From contig JAPYSM010000006.1 of NCBI GenBank assembly GCA_029936485.1, positions 1 through 32,834 of the forward strand: a stretch of 32,834 nt of DNA. Direction: 5' to 3'. This DNA comes from Dehalococcoidia bacterium. Its GTDB lineage: Bacteria > Chloroflexota > Dehalococcoidia > Lucifugimonadales > Lucifugimonadaceae. Made by a program: the position numbers and the translations under genes. Shown in pieces: positions 15,331 through 23,254 of the stretch. Numbering within the stretch: the first letter of the stretch is position 1; each line of letters begins with the position of its first letter. The notes under the pieces were generated by a model, which saw nothing but the letters and a program-made list of their open reading frames with translations, was not told the DNA's origin and did no database searches.

Positions 15331-15690
15331 GTGAATGAGCTCAGCACGGGTCCTCTCGCAACATCACTCTAGGCGCGGCTCTCGGCTTGTGGACGTAATC
15401 GAAAGTTAGCCGGGAGATCTCTGCTGGCTGGCGGCGTTTGTTGGTGTGTGATCCTGGTCGCCACAGTGGTGATCTCCAAGGCGTGCATGATCTGTACAGG
15501 CCGAAAGTGACTACTTGACGAATCCCAACCCTGTATCAACCGTGTCGGTGGGTATCGCTCCGCCGGTAGCGCATTAAATTCCTGAATCAGGGGCCGACCT
15601 TGGATTGAGGTCTGTCCCTGATTTGTCCGCCATTTGGTGATCGATCTAGGCTAGCCTCTCCGATACGAAAAACCGGCACTGGAGGCGTTA
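15331..15690. other. 360-nt gap with a long nested hairpin (15585-15623)
   Basis: No gene is seen. A symmetric hairpin stands out: AATCAGGG (15585-15592) pairs with CCCTGATT (15616-15623), a 3x3 internal loop (GCC/TGT) follows, then GACCT pairs with AGGTC around a 7-nt loop. It lies about 70 nt before the aldo/keto reductase start and has no U-run, so it is more likely a leader structure or operator than a terminator. Confidence 0.55.
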
Positions 15691-16599
15691 TTGGACACCC
15701 GACCGCTCGGAACGGACGGACCTCAGGTCTCTGCCGTCTGCCTCGGCGCATGGCCGCTTGGCGGTGGCATGGGCGTCATTCCTGACGAACAGGCGATCGC
15801 TGCGATCCACGCGGCTCTCGATGTTGGGATGACATTCATCGACACCGCAGAGGGGTACCGGACGAGTGAATCCGTACTCGGCAGGGCGCTGCAAGGACGT
15901 CGCCATGAAGCATTTCTGGCTACCAAGTTGTCGGGAAACCACTCACCTGAACACATTAATCGGGCAATCGAGAACAGCTTGACCTCGCTTGGCACCGACT
16001 ACGTAGACCTTTACCAACTCCATTCTCCTGACCCCCGGTGGCCAATCCGGGACACGATGGATGAACTTTTAAAACTCCAAGAGCAAGGCAAAATCAGGTA
16101 CATCGGAGTCTCCAACTTTTCAGGTGACCAACACCATGAAGCTGCAGCACACGGACCTATCAACAGTTCCCAACCCCGTTACAACATGCTGTTCAGAGGC
16201 GCTGAGGATTCAGTTCTACCTGCGTGTATTGAACTCGGCATCGGTGTGATGGCGCACTCCCCGCTCGCCAAAGGAATCCTTACCGGCAAGTACAAGCCGG
16301 GCCACCAGTTTCCGGTCGACGACGAACGAAGTGACCATTTCGTTTTCCGTGAGGGACGCGCTGATCGCGCGTGGGAGGTCGTTCCAGCGCTCCAAACCTG
16401 GGCCGCCGATCACGGCCATGATCTAGTTCAACTAGCGATCTCTTGGACCCTTGCCCATCCGTCCATGGCGTCGTGCATTGCGGGAGCGAAGACAGTGGAA
16501 CAGGTGCTGCACAACGCGAGCGCGGCAGACTGGCAACTCAGCGAGTTAGAGATGTTGGAATTGGACAATATCCTCGCCCCGGTAAACTTGGGAGCCTGA
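15691..16599 (+). CDS. Aldo/keto reductase 1
   Basis: A 302-aa AKR with a complete catalytic tetrad: D51 (FIDTAEGY), Y56, K79 (ATKLSG) and H111 (YQLHSP). Further typical blocks are GKIRYIGVSNF and MAHSPLAKGILTGKY. It should carry out NAD(P)H-linked reduction of aldehydes or ketones, or the reverse sugar oxidation. The start is TTG 15691 with GGAGG 6 nt upstream. It ends 24 nt before the convergent DinB-like gene. Confidence 0.93.
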   Translation: MDTRPLGTDGPQVSAVCLGAWPLGGGMGVIPDEQAIAAIHAALDVGMTFIDTAEGYRTSESVLGRALQGRRHEAFLATKLSGNHSPEHINRAIENSLTSLGTDYVDLYQLHSPDPRWPIRDTMDELLKLQEQGKIRYIGVSNFSGDQHHEAAAHGPINSSQPRYNMLFRGAEDSVLPACIELGIGVMAHSPLAKGILTGKYKPGHQFPVDDERSDHFVFREGRADRAWEVVPALQTWAADHGHDLVQLAISWTLAHPSMASCIAGAKTVEQVLHNASAADWQLSELEMLELDNILAPVNLGA

Positions 16600-16622
16600 G
16601 CGAGACGGCGATTATGGTAACT

Positions 16623-17138
16623 CTATCGGGGAAACCAGCGTCGTCCTTCGATTAGCCCTCGGATATAGCCGATCTGTCCGATGTGTTGCAGGTTTCCGGT
16701 CGCCATACCGATCATCTCTTCGGCGAGCGTGTTGCCGGAATCATCGAGCACACGATCATGGTTATCCGCCTCAGGCGTAGCCAGGAACTTCAAAGTCCGC
16801 TGGAACACGGCATCATAATAGCCAAGGATCACGTCTGATCCGGACGGACGGACCGCGTCAACCTGATCCGAAGTGTGCCCCACACCGTAATCTTTTGGAT
16901 TCGCAGGAAGCCCGTACTTTTCGTACCAACGTCCCTCTATCCAGGTCTGCTCGCCCCGGTCCATATCTGATACGCGGCGGTCCAGTCCTCGGGTTAGATG
17001 CCAGCCAACCCAGGCAATCGAGTTCGCCTCAACGGCCGGGCGATACCAGAGTTGTTCCGGGGTTAAATCTGCAAACGCCAGGGCCATAAAATCGTGGACG
17101 CGTTCAAGTGCGTTTTCGGTGTATTCGTTGATCTTCAT
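16623..17138 (-). CDS. DinB-like four-helix-bundle protein
   Basis: A 171-aa protein of the DinB/DUF664 superfamily, members of which bind a metal through histidines and often act as thiol-dependent transferases. Visible pieces are WVGWHLTRGLDRR with H47, and the C-terminal GNLQHIGQIGYIRGL with H152. The expected third histidine is not obvious. ATG start with GGGCGATCT upstream; no strong ribosome site. It lies 21 nt downstream of the Lrp-like gene and is probably co-transcribed with it. Confidence 0.82.
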   Translation of the reverse strand: MKINEYTENALERVHDFMALAFADLTPEQLWYRPAVEANSIAWVGWHLTRGLDRRVSDMDRGEQTWIEGRWYEKYGLPANPKDYGVGHTSDQVDAVRPSGSDVILGYYDAVFQRTLKFLATPEADNHDRVLDDSGNTLAEEMIGMATGNLQHIGQIGYIRGLIEGRRWFPR

Positions 17139-17159
17139 TAGATCGCCCTTTGACCAGAA

Positions 17160-17396
17160 TCAGCCCTGTAGAACAACGCAGGTCATGGTGCGCGTCACTC
17201 CCGACACGTTGTGGACCTGAGTCTGGTAGCTGGCCAGATTGGCCAGTTCATCGACCTGAACCGTACAGATGACGTCATGCGGGCCGGTGACGGCGTCCAC
17301 CCTTTTCGTTCCATCGATCGCGCTTAATGCATCGATGAGGGCCGACACATCGCTACCGGGTGCTGTGTCGACCAGTTGATATGCACGAACCGTCAT
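17160..17396 (-). CDS. Stand-alone Lrp/AsnC ligand-binding (RAM) domain protein
   Basis: A 78-aa protein matching only the C-terminal ligand-binding half of Lrp/AsnC regulators: a beta-alpha-beta-beta-alpha-beta order with AYQLVDTAPGSDVSALIDAL, then VDAVTGPHDVICTVQVDEL, and the end VSGVTRTMTCVVLQG. No helix-turn-helix precedes it. Such single-domain members form ring oligomers and sense amino acids or small ligands without binding DNA directly. ATG start with GGGGAG upstream. It heads a two-gene unit with the DinB-like gene. Confidence 0.85.
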   Translation of the reverse strand: MTVRAYQLVDTAPGSDVSALIDALSAIDGTKRVDAVTGPHDVICTVQVDELANLASYQTQVHNVSGVTRTMTCVVLQG

Positions 17397-17474
17397 TAAA
17401 CTCCCCGCCTACGCCCGAAAACCGTGGCATATTCCGGCGTCAGACGAATTGCGCCAGACCTGCTTCCTATTAGG

Positions 17475-17521
17475 AGAGTGTAACCGGGTGATCCCTAAAT
17501 GGTCTCTGCCGGTTACACTCT
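17475..17521. promoter_or_regulatory. 13-bp perfect inverted repeat in a divergent promoter region
   Basis: AGAGTGTAACCGG (17475-17487) and CCGGTTACACTCT (17509-17521) are exact reverse complements separated by 21 nt, so the arm centres are 34 nt (about three helical turns) apart. It lies between the minus-strand Lrp-like gene and the plus-strand luciferase-like gene. It could be a paired operator or a strong hairpin in either leader. Confidence 0.55.
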
Positions 17522-17670
17522 GCCGATCCCCAACAGGGCAAGCCCCATCCATCGCAAATGATCCGATTTCCGATCGCCACGTCATGTCGGCCACGGCAAG
17601 TGTGCAACCGCCTGTTATTACGACGACACCCATATACCCAGCGATAAATAAATATTGAGGGAGAAATTAA

Positions 17671-18690
17671 TTGAAGGTCTCAGGTCGATTTGGCGCAGGT
17701 CTACTATCGGACGTCCCATCCGAGGTCGAACGCGCTGAGCGTCTCGGTTACGACGCTATCACCACTTCGGAGACGAAGTACGAGGCGACTACTCGGTGGA
17801 CCCTTGCGGCACACATAAGCACGCGGGCGGAGATCGGCACCTCAATCATCATCGCCTTCCCGCGCAGCCCTTTTGTAATGGCGCAGATGGCCTGGGAATT
17901 GCAAAAACTGACCGGCGGCCGGGTCATGATCGGACTCGGAACACAGGTCAAGGGCCACAACGAGCGTCGATTCAGTTCCGGAATGTGGGAGGCTCCCGCC
18001 ACCCGAATGGAGGAGTACATTCGCATGATGCGGGCGGTATGGGACACGTTCCAGACCGGTGCGAAGCCGGAATTTGAGGGACGCTTCTACAACTTCACAC
18101 TATGCCCACCCGCCTTCAACATGGGGCCGATAGATGTCCCGCCGCCAAAGGTATTCATTTCCGCCGTCGGACCGGCTATGACCCGTGTCGCTGGCCGTGT
18201 CGCTGACGGACTTTTTCTCCACAGCTTCACGACCGAGAAGTACGTCAGGGAAGTCACACTTCCCGAACTGGCACGCGGAGCAGATCAGGCCGGTCGGGAT
18301 CTATCGGCTATCGAGGTGTCCGGAGGCGGCATGATGGCTCTTGGGAAGGACGATTCCGAAATCGAACAAAAGCTCCTCGAACTTCGCCAACCCATTTCTT
18401 TTTACGGGTCTACTCGCACGTATATGAACGTTTTCGACACACATGGGTTGGGTGAACTCGGGCTAATGCTTCACGACATGTCGGTCAAGGGCGAGTGGGA
18501 GCGAATGGTGGAATCCGTACCCTTGGATGTCGTGCGTGAGTTCGCAGTCACATCAACCTATGACAATTTGCCCGATGTTCTAACAAAACGAATGGATTAT
18601 GCGACCCGGGTTTCGTTCGATGCACCGTCAGATACACCTGAAGACGAGGCTCGTTTAATAGATCTGATCAGCAGAGTTCAGGCGATCTAA
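17671..18690 (+). CDS. F420-dependent luciferase-like oxidoreductase (TIGR03617-like)
   Basis: A 339-aa luciferase-like monooxygenase-superfamily protein. Conserved blocks are AERLGYDAITTSETKYE, GTSIIIAFPRSPFVMAQMAWELQ, GRVMIGLGTQVKGH and RMEEYIRMMRAVW, which match the TIGR03617 F420-dependent group. Start is TTG 17671 after GAGGGAG. Role: flavin/F420-dependent oxidation of an unidentified small molecule. It stands alone, opposite the Lrp-like/DinB-like pair, with a long inverted repeat between them. Confidence 0.92.
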   Translation: MKVSGRFGAGLLSDVPSEVERAERLGYDAITTSETKYEATTRWTLAAHISTRAEIGTSIIIAFPRSPFVMAQMAWELQKLTGGRVMIGLGTQVKGHNERRFSSGMWEAPATRMEEYIRMMRAVWDTFQTGAKPEFEGRFYNFTLCPPAFNMGPIDVPPPKVFISAVGPAMTRVAGRVADGLFLHSFTTEKYVREVTLPELARGADQAGRDLSAIEVSGGGMMALGKDDSEIEQKLLELRQPISFYGSTRTYMNVFDTHGLGELGLMLHDMSVKGEWERMVESVPLDVVREFAVTSTYDNLPDVLTKRMDYATRVSFDAPSDTPEDEARLIDLISRVQAI

Positions 18691-19052
18691 CCGCGCAATG
18701 ATCGACCGTTATCCACGTTTGCCCGGCTTGATATCATCTTTAAGCGGCGTTAATCAAACCGGGGTACATCGTGTACGCCGTGCATACGGTGGCCGTAGGG
18801 GCCACGATGTCGACCAAACTACGCGGTAGCAGCATCTTCGGTATGCAGCACGCCATGTATCATCCGGTCAACACGAGGCAGGTCCCTGGTATCGCCTCAG
18901 GGGCAGGTGACACACCGTTGAGTGAGCAACCGACCCTACTCGATGCCCAGTACAACTGATCTGCGACGGGGCCGTATCACATGCCCCACATTGTCCGAAG
19001 AGAAGGGTTGGGGCAAGACTAAAGGAGTTGGCCCCGGCATCTATCCGCAAGT
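18691..19052. other. 362-nt convergent gap with two hairpins
   Basis: No gene is convincing. CCCGGCTTGAT (18722-18732) pairs with ATCAAACCGGG (18753-18763) with one mismatch, and GTGGCC-GTAGG-GGCCAC (18789-18805) forms a compact hairpin. The first may end the luciferase-like transcript, although no U-run is present. A GTG frame at 18771-18959 lacks a ribosome site. Confidence 0.4.
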
Positions 19053-19841
19053 TCAACTCGGGTATACCTTACTCAGAAAATCAGAGAGCAGTGAATTGAA
19101 CACGTCTGGCCGTTCGAAGTAGATCGAATGGCCGGTTTCTGGCACTAGCTCTAGATCGGCTCCGGGCGTAACCGCCGCCGCCGCCGCTATCATCGGAGAT
19201 GGCAGTACAACGTCTTCCTTACCTGTTATGTACACCGTTGGTGTGCGGTAACCGGACATCTCTTCGGGAGTAATATCGATCCCGGGTCTCGATACCCGCG
19301 GCTGGTTCAAGCCTTGGATAGCGGAGTAGAGATAGTGCATCCCAGGTTGCTCGGTGAAACAGCGTTCTCCGAGAGCTGGATTGAAGCTTCCAGCGGATCG
19401 TTCCTCCCACGCCTGTCTTAGCTCCTCCAACCTCTCCCGATTTGCCTCACGAGCCTGATCGATCTCGGGTGTGCGCAAGTTACCCGGCGTAGAAGCCATA
19501 AAAAGCGCCGCCACGCGTTCAGGCAGTCGGACCGCAACCGGGAGGCATATCCATCCACCCATGGACTGTGCAACCAGCACAGCCCGCTCTATCTCAAGAT
19601 GATCTAGCAACTCCAGCAGTACATCTGAGTAGCTGATGCGCTCAGAGACATCGCCAATCCAGACGGAACGACCAAATCCAGGATGGCTAAAGGTGACGCA
19701 GCTGTAACTGTCCATGAAATACGGAACCTGCTGCCACCATGAAAGACGATTCCCACCGGCCCCGTGTGCAAACAAGATCACGGGACCCTGCCCCTCTATT
19801 TCGTAATCAAGCGTTGCACTACCTAGGTTGATCAACGGCAT
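19053..19841 (-). CDS. Alpha/beta hydrolase
   Basis: A 262-aa alpha/beta hydrolase with a complete triad: S93 in AQSMGG, D210 in GKEDVVLP and H238 in ETGHSIYFE; the oxyanion segment is FAHGAGGN. The nucleophile is preceded by Gln rather than His, as in some C-C bond hydrolases and esterases. Start is the ATG at 19841; an AGGAGGC site (19853-19859 on this strand) lies about 11 nt upstream. No partner gene is adjacent: its neighbours are a 362-nt gap and the divergent leader of the small four-Cys protein. Confidence 0.92.
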   Translation of the reverse strand: MPLINLGSATLDYEIEGQGPVILFAHGAGGNRLSWWQQVPYFMDSYSCVTFSHPGFGRSVWIGDVSERISYSDVLLELLDHLEIERAVLVAQSMGGWICLPVAVRLPERVAALFMASTPGNLRTPEIDQAREANRERLEELRQAWEERSAGSFNPALGERCFTEQPGMHYLYSAIQGLNQPRVSRPGIDITPEEMSGYRTPTVYITGKEDVVLPSPMIAAAAAVTPGADLELVPETGHSIYFERPDVFNSLLSDFLSKVYPS

Positions 19842-20082
19842 GTATGGTTCGGCCTCCTGCCTTACGGCTCTCCGCTAGTTCCTGTTAGCGAGATTATGGG
19901 CTTCTCAAACACTTGCCACAGGCGGCTCCATGCCGGATCTAGTGGTTTCCTCCGCTCTACGATGGACGCAATCGTATAAATTCCCCCAGCGTGTACCCCC
20001 GTCTCGCACGATTGGGATAAACGTAAATCTCCGGGCGATTTTGTGGGTGCCGTTGATTCACCCCCCCTCCAATCGTAAAAAC

Positions 20083-20211
20083 TGGGGCTATAGGCCCCAA
20101 ACAGGGCTCTTTTTAGTCTCTTTTCCCAGTCGTTCCCTGACCAAAGCTACCTCAGCTTTGGGGATGTGGTGTTAACTTAAAGTCAGGTAGCTTCGGTGGA
20201 AGACCGCCGAA
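20083..20211 (+). ncRNA. Structured 5' leader / candidate cis-regulatory RNA
   Basis: Several stems precede the small four-Cys gene. TGGGGC (20083-20088) pairs with GCCCCA (20094-20099). GGCCC (20093-20097) can instead pair with GGGCT (20104-20108), directly before C-TTTTT (20110-20114), giving a terminator that excludes the first stem. CCAAAGCT-ACCTC-AGCTTTGG (20141-20161) is a perfect 8-bp stem; AAGCTACCT inside it is also the exact complement of AGGTAGCTT (20185-20193). TTCGGTGG-AAGA-CCGCCGAA (20192-20211) is an 8-bp stem with one G-U pair. The overlapping pairings suggest a switch or attenuator; alternatively a short RNA ending at 20114. Confidence 0.5.
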
Positions 20212-20236
20212 CAAGAGTCAATTTTGGAGGAACCTC

Positions 20237-20380
20237 ATGGACGCCTACTGCATGAAGTGTCGAACAATGCGAGAGATGAATGCTGCCGAACAGGTAACCA
20301 TGAAAAATGGTCGCCCGGCGACGAAGGGCAAGTGCGGCACATGCAGCACAACGCTATTCAAGATCGGCAAAGCCTCTTAA
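20237..20380 (+). CDS. Small four-cysteine protein (DUF5679-type)
   Basis: A 47-aa protein starting MDAYCMKCRTMREM and ending LFKIGKAS. Cysteines form two knuckles, YCMKC (C5, C8) and KCGTC (C33, C36), a likely zinc ribbon, with the conserved centre VTMKNGRPATKGK between them. This matches the small DUF5679 proteins common in Chloroflexota, whose function is not known. The ribosome site is strong: GGAGG at 20226-20230, 6 nt before ATG. It stands alone, flanked by a structured leader and a long terminator-like hairpin, which suggests independent and possibly high expression. Confidence 0.88.
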   Translation: MDAYCMKCRTMREMNAAEQVTMKNGRPATKGKCGTCSTTLFKIGKAS

Positions 20381-20404
20381 AGGGCATCCGCATCTGAATC
20401 GATA

Positions 20405-20443
20405 AAGGGGGTGGCAAGCGCTTGATGCGCGAGCCACCCCCTT
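20405..20443. terminator. Bidirectional terminator-like hairpin
   Basis: AAGGGGGTGGC (20405-20415) and GCCACCCCCTT (20433-20443) are exact complements; GCGC/GCGC inside extends the stem around TTGAT. It lies between the convergent four-Cys gene and the aldo/keto reductase gene. Neither side has more than a short T stretch, so termination may be inefficient or protein-assisted. Confidence 0.65.
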
Positions 20444-20466
20444 GTCGCGTCTCCGGGATTGTTGTG

Positions 20467-21459
20467 CTAGCCGAGTCGGCCGAAGTCGGTCGCCACAAGC
20501 GCGTGGATCGCGTCCAGCACGTCTTCGGACAACGGACCCATCTCCTCAGCGCCCAACGCCTGGTAAAGATGATCCAGTTCCGCCATACCCACCAGGACAC
20601 CAGACACCTTGGGGTTTGAGAGCCCGTAGCGCACAGCCAGCTGTGCCCGGGTACCCTGACTGTCCCCAAGCGCTTCCACTATCAACTTCGTCCGCACTTC
20701 GTCCGCGGGCACATCACCGCCCGGGGCTACCGGAGATTCACGTCCGTGCCGCACATCGGTGGCGATCACACCCGCCGCCAGCACACGAATGTTCATTACG
20801 GCGACTTGGTGGGCAGCGCACTTGTCGATCACGTTTCCGAAATCGTATGCCGACCAGCCTTCAGGTACGGCGCGCCCCGAACTCGGGTTCAGGAGATTGT
20901 AGTAAACCTGCGCAGAGTTAAAGCGTTCGCTCTCAATTACCTTGTGTAGGGCGGAACTTTCGCCGGTGCAGGTGAAACCGGCGAACCGCGTCAAACCCTG
21001 CTCAACAAGCCTCTGTATCCCGTCCGCCACCCCGTCCTTGCCGATTGCGTCGACCGTAGCGACCGAGCCGGGGAACCAGCCGCGTTCCTCGGAAACACGG
21101 TTGTGTAGTTGGAAAACGTCCACGCTATCCCGCTGAAGGCGCTTAAGACTCTCGTGCATGGAGCGCTCAACCTGCCCCGGAATGTCGCCCAGTTCGGGGT
21201 CGATGCTGAACTTCGTAGACAGATAAGGCTGCTCATCTTGAGGAATCTCCTTCAACAACCAGCCGAGCGCTGTCTCTGAACGACCCTGCCCGTAAGAGGC
21301 GGCCGTGTCGATCCAGTTGATCCCGGCATCGAGCGCCATCCTGATGGCCTTGCGCCGCGTCTCATCATCGGCATCGATGAGAATGCCTCCAACGGCGCCC
21401 GCGCCGAAAACGATCTCCGATATCTCAAGTCCGGTGTTGCCATATGGTCGGTACTTCAT
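20467..21459 (-). CDS. Aldo/keto reductase 2
   Basis: A 330-aa AKR with tetrad D51 (WIDTAASY), Y56, K83 (STKFS) and H119 (FQLHNR). It begins MKYRPYGNTGLEISEIVFG, typical of the family, at ATG 21459 with AAGGGG just upstream; the frame from 21522 adds 21 residues that do not look conserved. Blocks such as VYYNLLNPSSGR resemble the D-threo-aldose 1-dehydrogenase/L-galactose-dehydrogenase-like branch, so sugar oxidation is possible. It is the last gene of a minus-strand run (haemoglobin, luciferase-like, AKR). Confidence 0.93.
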   Translation of the reverse strand: MKYRPYGNTGLEISEIVFGAGAVGGILIDADDETRRKAIRMALDAGINWIDTAASYGQGRSETALGWLLKEIPQDEQPYLSTKFSIDPELGDIPGQVERSMHESLKRLQRDSVDVFQLHNRVSEERGWFPGSVATVDAIGKDGVADGIQRLVEQGLTRFAGFTCTGESSALHKVIESERFNSAQVYYNLLNPSSGRAVPEGWSAYDFGNVIDKCAAHQVAVMNIRVLAAGVIATDVRHGRESPVAPGGDVPADEVRTKLIVEALGDSQGTRAQLAVRYGLSNPKVSGVLVGMAELDHLYQALGAEEMGPLSEDVLDAIHALVATDFGRLG

Positions 21460-21546
21460 TGTTGCCCCTTGATCGGTGGCCAGGCCCCGCCTGGAACCTA
21501 TCCGTTGGGCTATATATGCCATATGCCCATTTGTTTGATGATCGAA

Positions 21547-22467
21547 TTAAGGCCGTATGTAGCGTCTCAGAGCGTCGAGATGCTCATCGTAGTCAAACAC
21601 CGGGTTCAACAAGAAATGCTCCGCTCCGGCGTCGATGATGGCATCGATCTGTTCATAACAATGATCTGCCGAACCCCATATCGAGACCCGTGATGCCATA
21701 TCCGCGTTGCCGTAGTGATGCCCGAACCAGTCAGCAAGGCGTCGTTCGGCGCGGTCGGCATCATCGTCGATAGCTACATACACCCTTTTCGAAACCGGGT
21801 AGCTCGCCGGGTCGCGGCCCTCGGCGTCCAGCGCATCACGCAGCATAGCTACGCTCTCCTTGAAATCGTCCGCGCTGGAAGAACCCGGGCCCATCCAGCC
21901 ATCGCCGTACTTCGCTGCGCGTTTAATTGCCGCTTCGGCCCGGGCGCCAAACCACACCGGCGGCCGCGGCTTCTGAATCGGCTTCGGCGCCATTGAACCA
22001 CCCAAAAGGTTGTACAACTCACCCTCGTACTCGACTATCTGGTTCTTCCAGAAGGCGTCCATAAATTCCAGAGCCTCATTGAAGCGACGTACGCGACGCC
22101 CGGACTCAAACCCGTACGCGGGTGCGTCCTTATCGCTGCCCCCGAGTCCAACGCCGACGATCAAGCGTCCTTCAGACAACACGTCCAACGTCGCCAGAGT
22201 CTTCGCCAGTTGCGGTGGACTGCGAAGCGGGAGGACGAGCACGCTCACGCCGAGCCGGACTTTTTCGGTGACCGCGGCTAGGTAAGAGAGAAGCGCCAGC
22301 GGCTCTAGGCTAACGCTCGGTCCGATAATCCGTTCCTGAGTCCACAGGCTGTCGTAACCCAACTGTTCAGCACGCAACGAAATGTCACGTATGACTGCCA
22401 GATCAACGTTTCCGTCCGGGAACACCTGCGGAACGGCAAACCCTGCGCCTGAGTAAACCTGGTCCAT
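21547..22467 (-). CDS. Luciferase-like (LLM-class) flavin/F420 oxidoreductase
   Basis: A 306-aa member of the same superfamily as the genes at 10481 and 17671 but of a separate branch. Blocks: AEQLGYDSLWTQERI, VRLGVSVLVLPLRSPPQLAKTLATLDVLSEGRL, GVGLGGS, and PRPPVWFGARAEAAIKRAAKYGDGWM. AAGGAG stands 7 nt before ATG 22467. Predicted role: flavin- or F420-dependent oxidation of a small organic compound. It is 87 nt upstream of the aldo/keto reductase gene in the same direction, so the pair could oxidise and then reduce or interconvert a product. Confidence 0.92.
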   Translation of the reverse strand: MDQVYSGAGFAVPQVFPDGNVDLAVIRDISLRAEQLGYDSLWTQERIIGPSVSLEPLALLSYLAAVTEKVRLGVSVLVLPLRSPPQLAKTLATLDVLSEGRLIVGVGLGGSDKDAPAYGFESGRRVRRFNEALEFMDAFWKNQIVEYEGELYNLLGGSMAPKPIQKPRPPVWFGARAEAAIKRAAKYGDGWMGPGSSSADDFKESVAMLRDALDAEGRDPASYPVSKRVYVAIDDDADRAERRLADWFGHHYGNADMASRVSIWGSADHCYEQIDAIIDAGAEHFLLNPVFDYDEHLDALRRYIRP

Positions 22468-22597
22468 ACACGCGCTCCTTCAGTTGTGCAGCGATCCAAA
22501 GAACGCGCCAAAATGGCCACCCATGATGATCAAGCCGCAGCTTACCGCGACAGACCCACCATATGAGAGCTACGTCGCCGCCTGGCATTCCCGCGGT

Positions 22598-23140
22598 CTA
22601 CTCCTGAGTGTCGGACGGGCTGGAATCGAGCGAATTCACCATACGAAAGGCCACCGGACGCAGGAATGACGCTATCTCGGCCGCAAGTTCTTTTGATGCG
22701 CCGCAATCGAGCAGCGCCAGTTCCATATGGCCGACCCATCGGGTCGCGCCAGTCTCTGTTACGCGGAACGGAGCGTGGCGTCGACGTAGCTGCCATGGCC
22801 CGATGTCAGTGGTGTAGCGCGGTTCCCCACCCAGCCACTCCTCAAGGAAAAGCTTCTGGCGTGCACGCCCTTGCTCCATGCTCTCCGGGAAGATGGGCCG
22901 CAGCTCCGGGTCTTCGTCGATCAGGTCGTAAAAACGATCAACGACCTTCTCTATGTTGTTGCGTCCCCCCAGTTGTTTAAACAGACGCTTACGCGTGCCG
23001 GGTCCTCCGAGCACCGGTCCTCCGTCATTCTGAGCCGTGTTCAGCACGGACAGATCCTTCGACATGGATCGTGGGGGCCCCAAGTTCGGCTTCTCGCCCG
23101 GCCCTCCGGATATTCCAGACTCATCTGATTCGTTAATCAT
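22598..23140 (-). CDS. Truncated haemoglobin (group II-like)
   Basis: A 180-aa protein whose residues 50-170 form a group II (trHbO-like) globin: B-helix F70-Y71 (RFYDLI), proximal histidine H122 in RRRHAPFRVT, and G8 tryptophan W135 in TRWVGHM. It binds haem and probably oxygen or NO; oxygen supply to oxygenases or NO detoxification are the usual roles. The first 48 residues (MINESDESGISGGPGEKP...) are low-complexity and longer than in most group II globins; TGAGGA lies about 9 nt before ATG 23140, so the extension may be real. Internal ATG at M26 is an alternative. It lies upstream of the luciferase-like oxidoreductase (130 nt), an oxygen-using family. Confidence 0.9.
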   Translation of the reverse strand: MINESDESGISGGPGEKPNLGPPRSMSKDLSVLNTAQNDGGPVLGGPGTRKRLFKQLGGRNNIEKVVDRFYDLIDEDPELRPIFPESMEQGRARQKLFLEEWLGGEPRYTTDIGPWQLRRRHAPFRVTETGATRWVGHMELALLDCGASKELAAEIASFLRPVAFRMVNSLDSSPSDTQE

Positions 23141-23254
23141 CCAGACCGTTCCTCAGGCCAATCCACAAGCCGTTCCAACGAAACCCGGCTCACGGCCAAG
23201 TTAAGCCATAACACCGGGCATTCGAAAACGACTCCAAATAATCACCCTCCGCGG

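Noticed and set aside
18771-18959. GTG-started 62-codon frame between the luciferase-like and hydrolase genes
   Set aside because: No ribosome site, no recognisable motif, and it overlaps a compact hairpin.
19930-20175. 81-codon plus-strand frame upstream of the four-Cys gene
   Set aside because: It runs through the terminator-like and structured leader segments and has a protein-unlike composition (many Pro/Ser/Trp, no motif).
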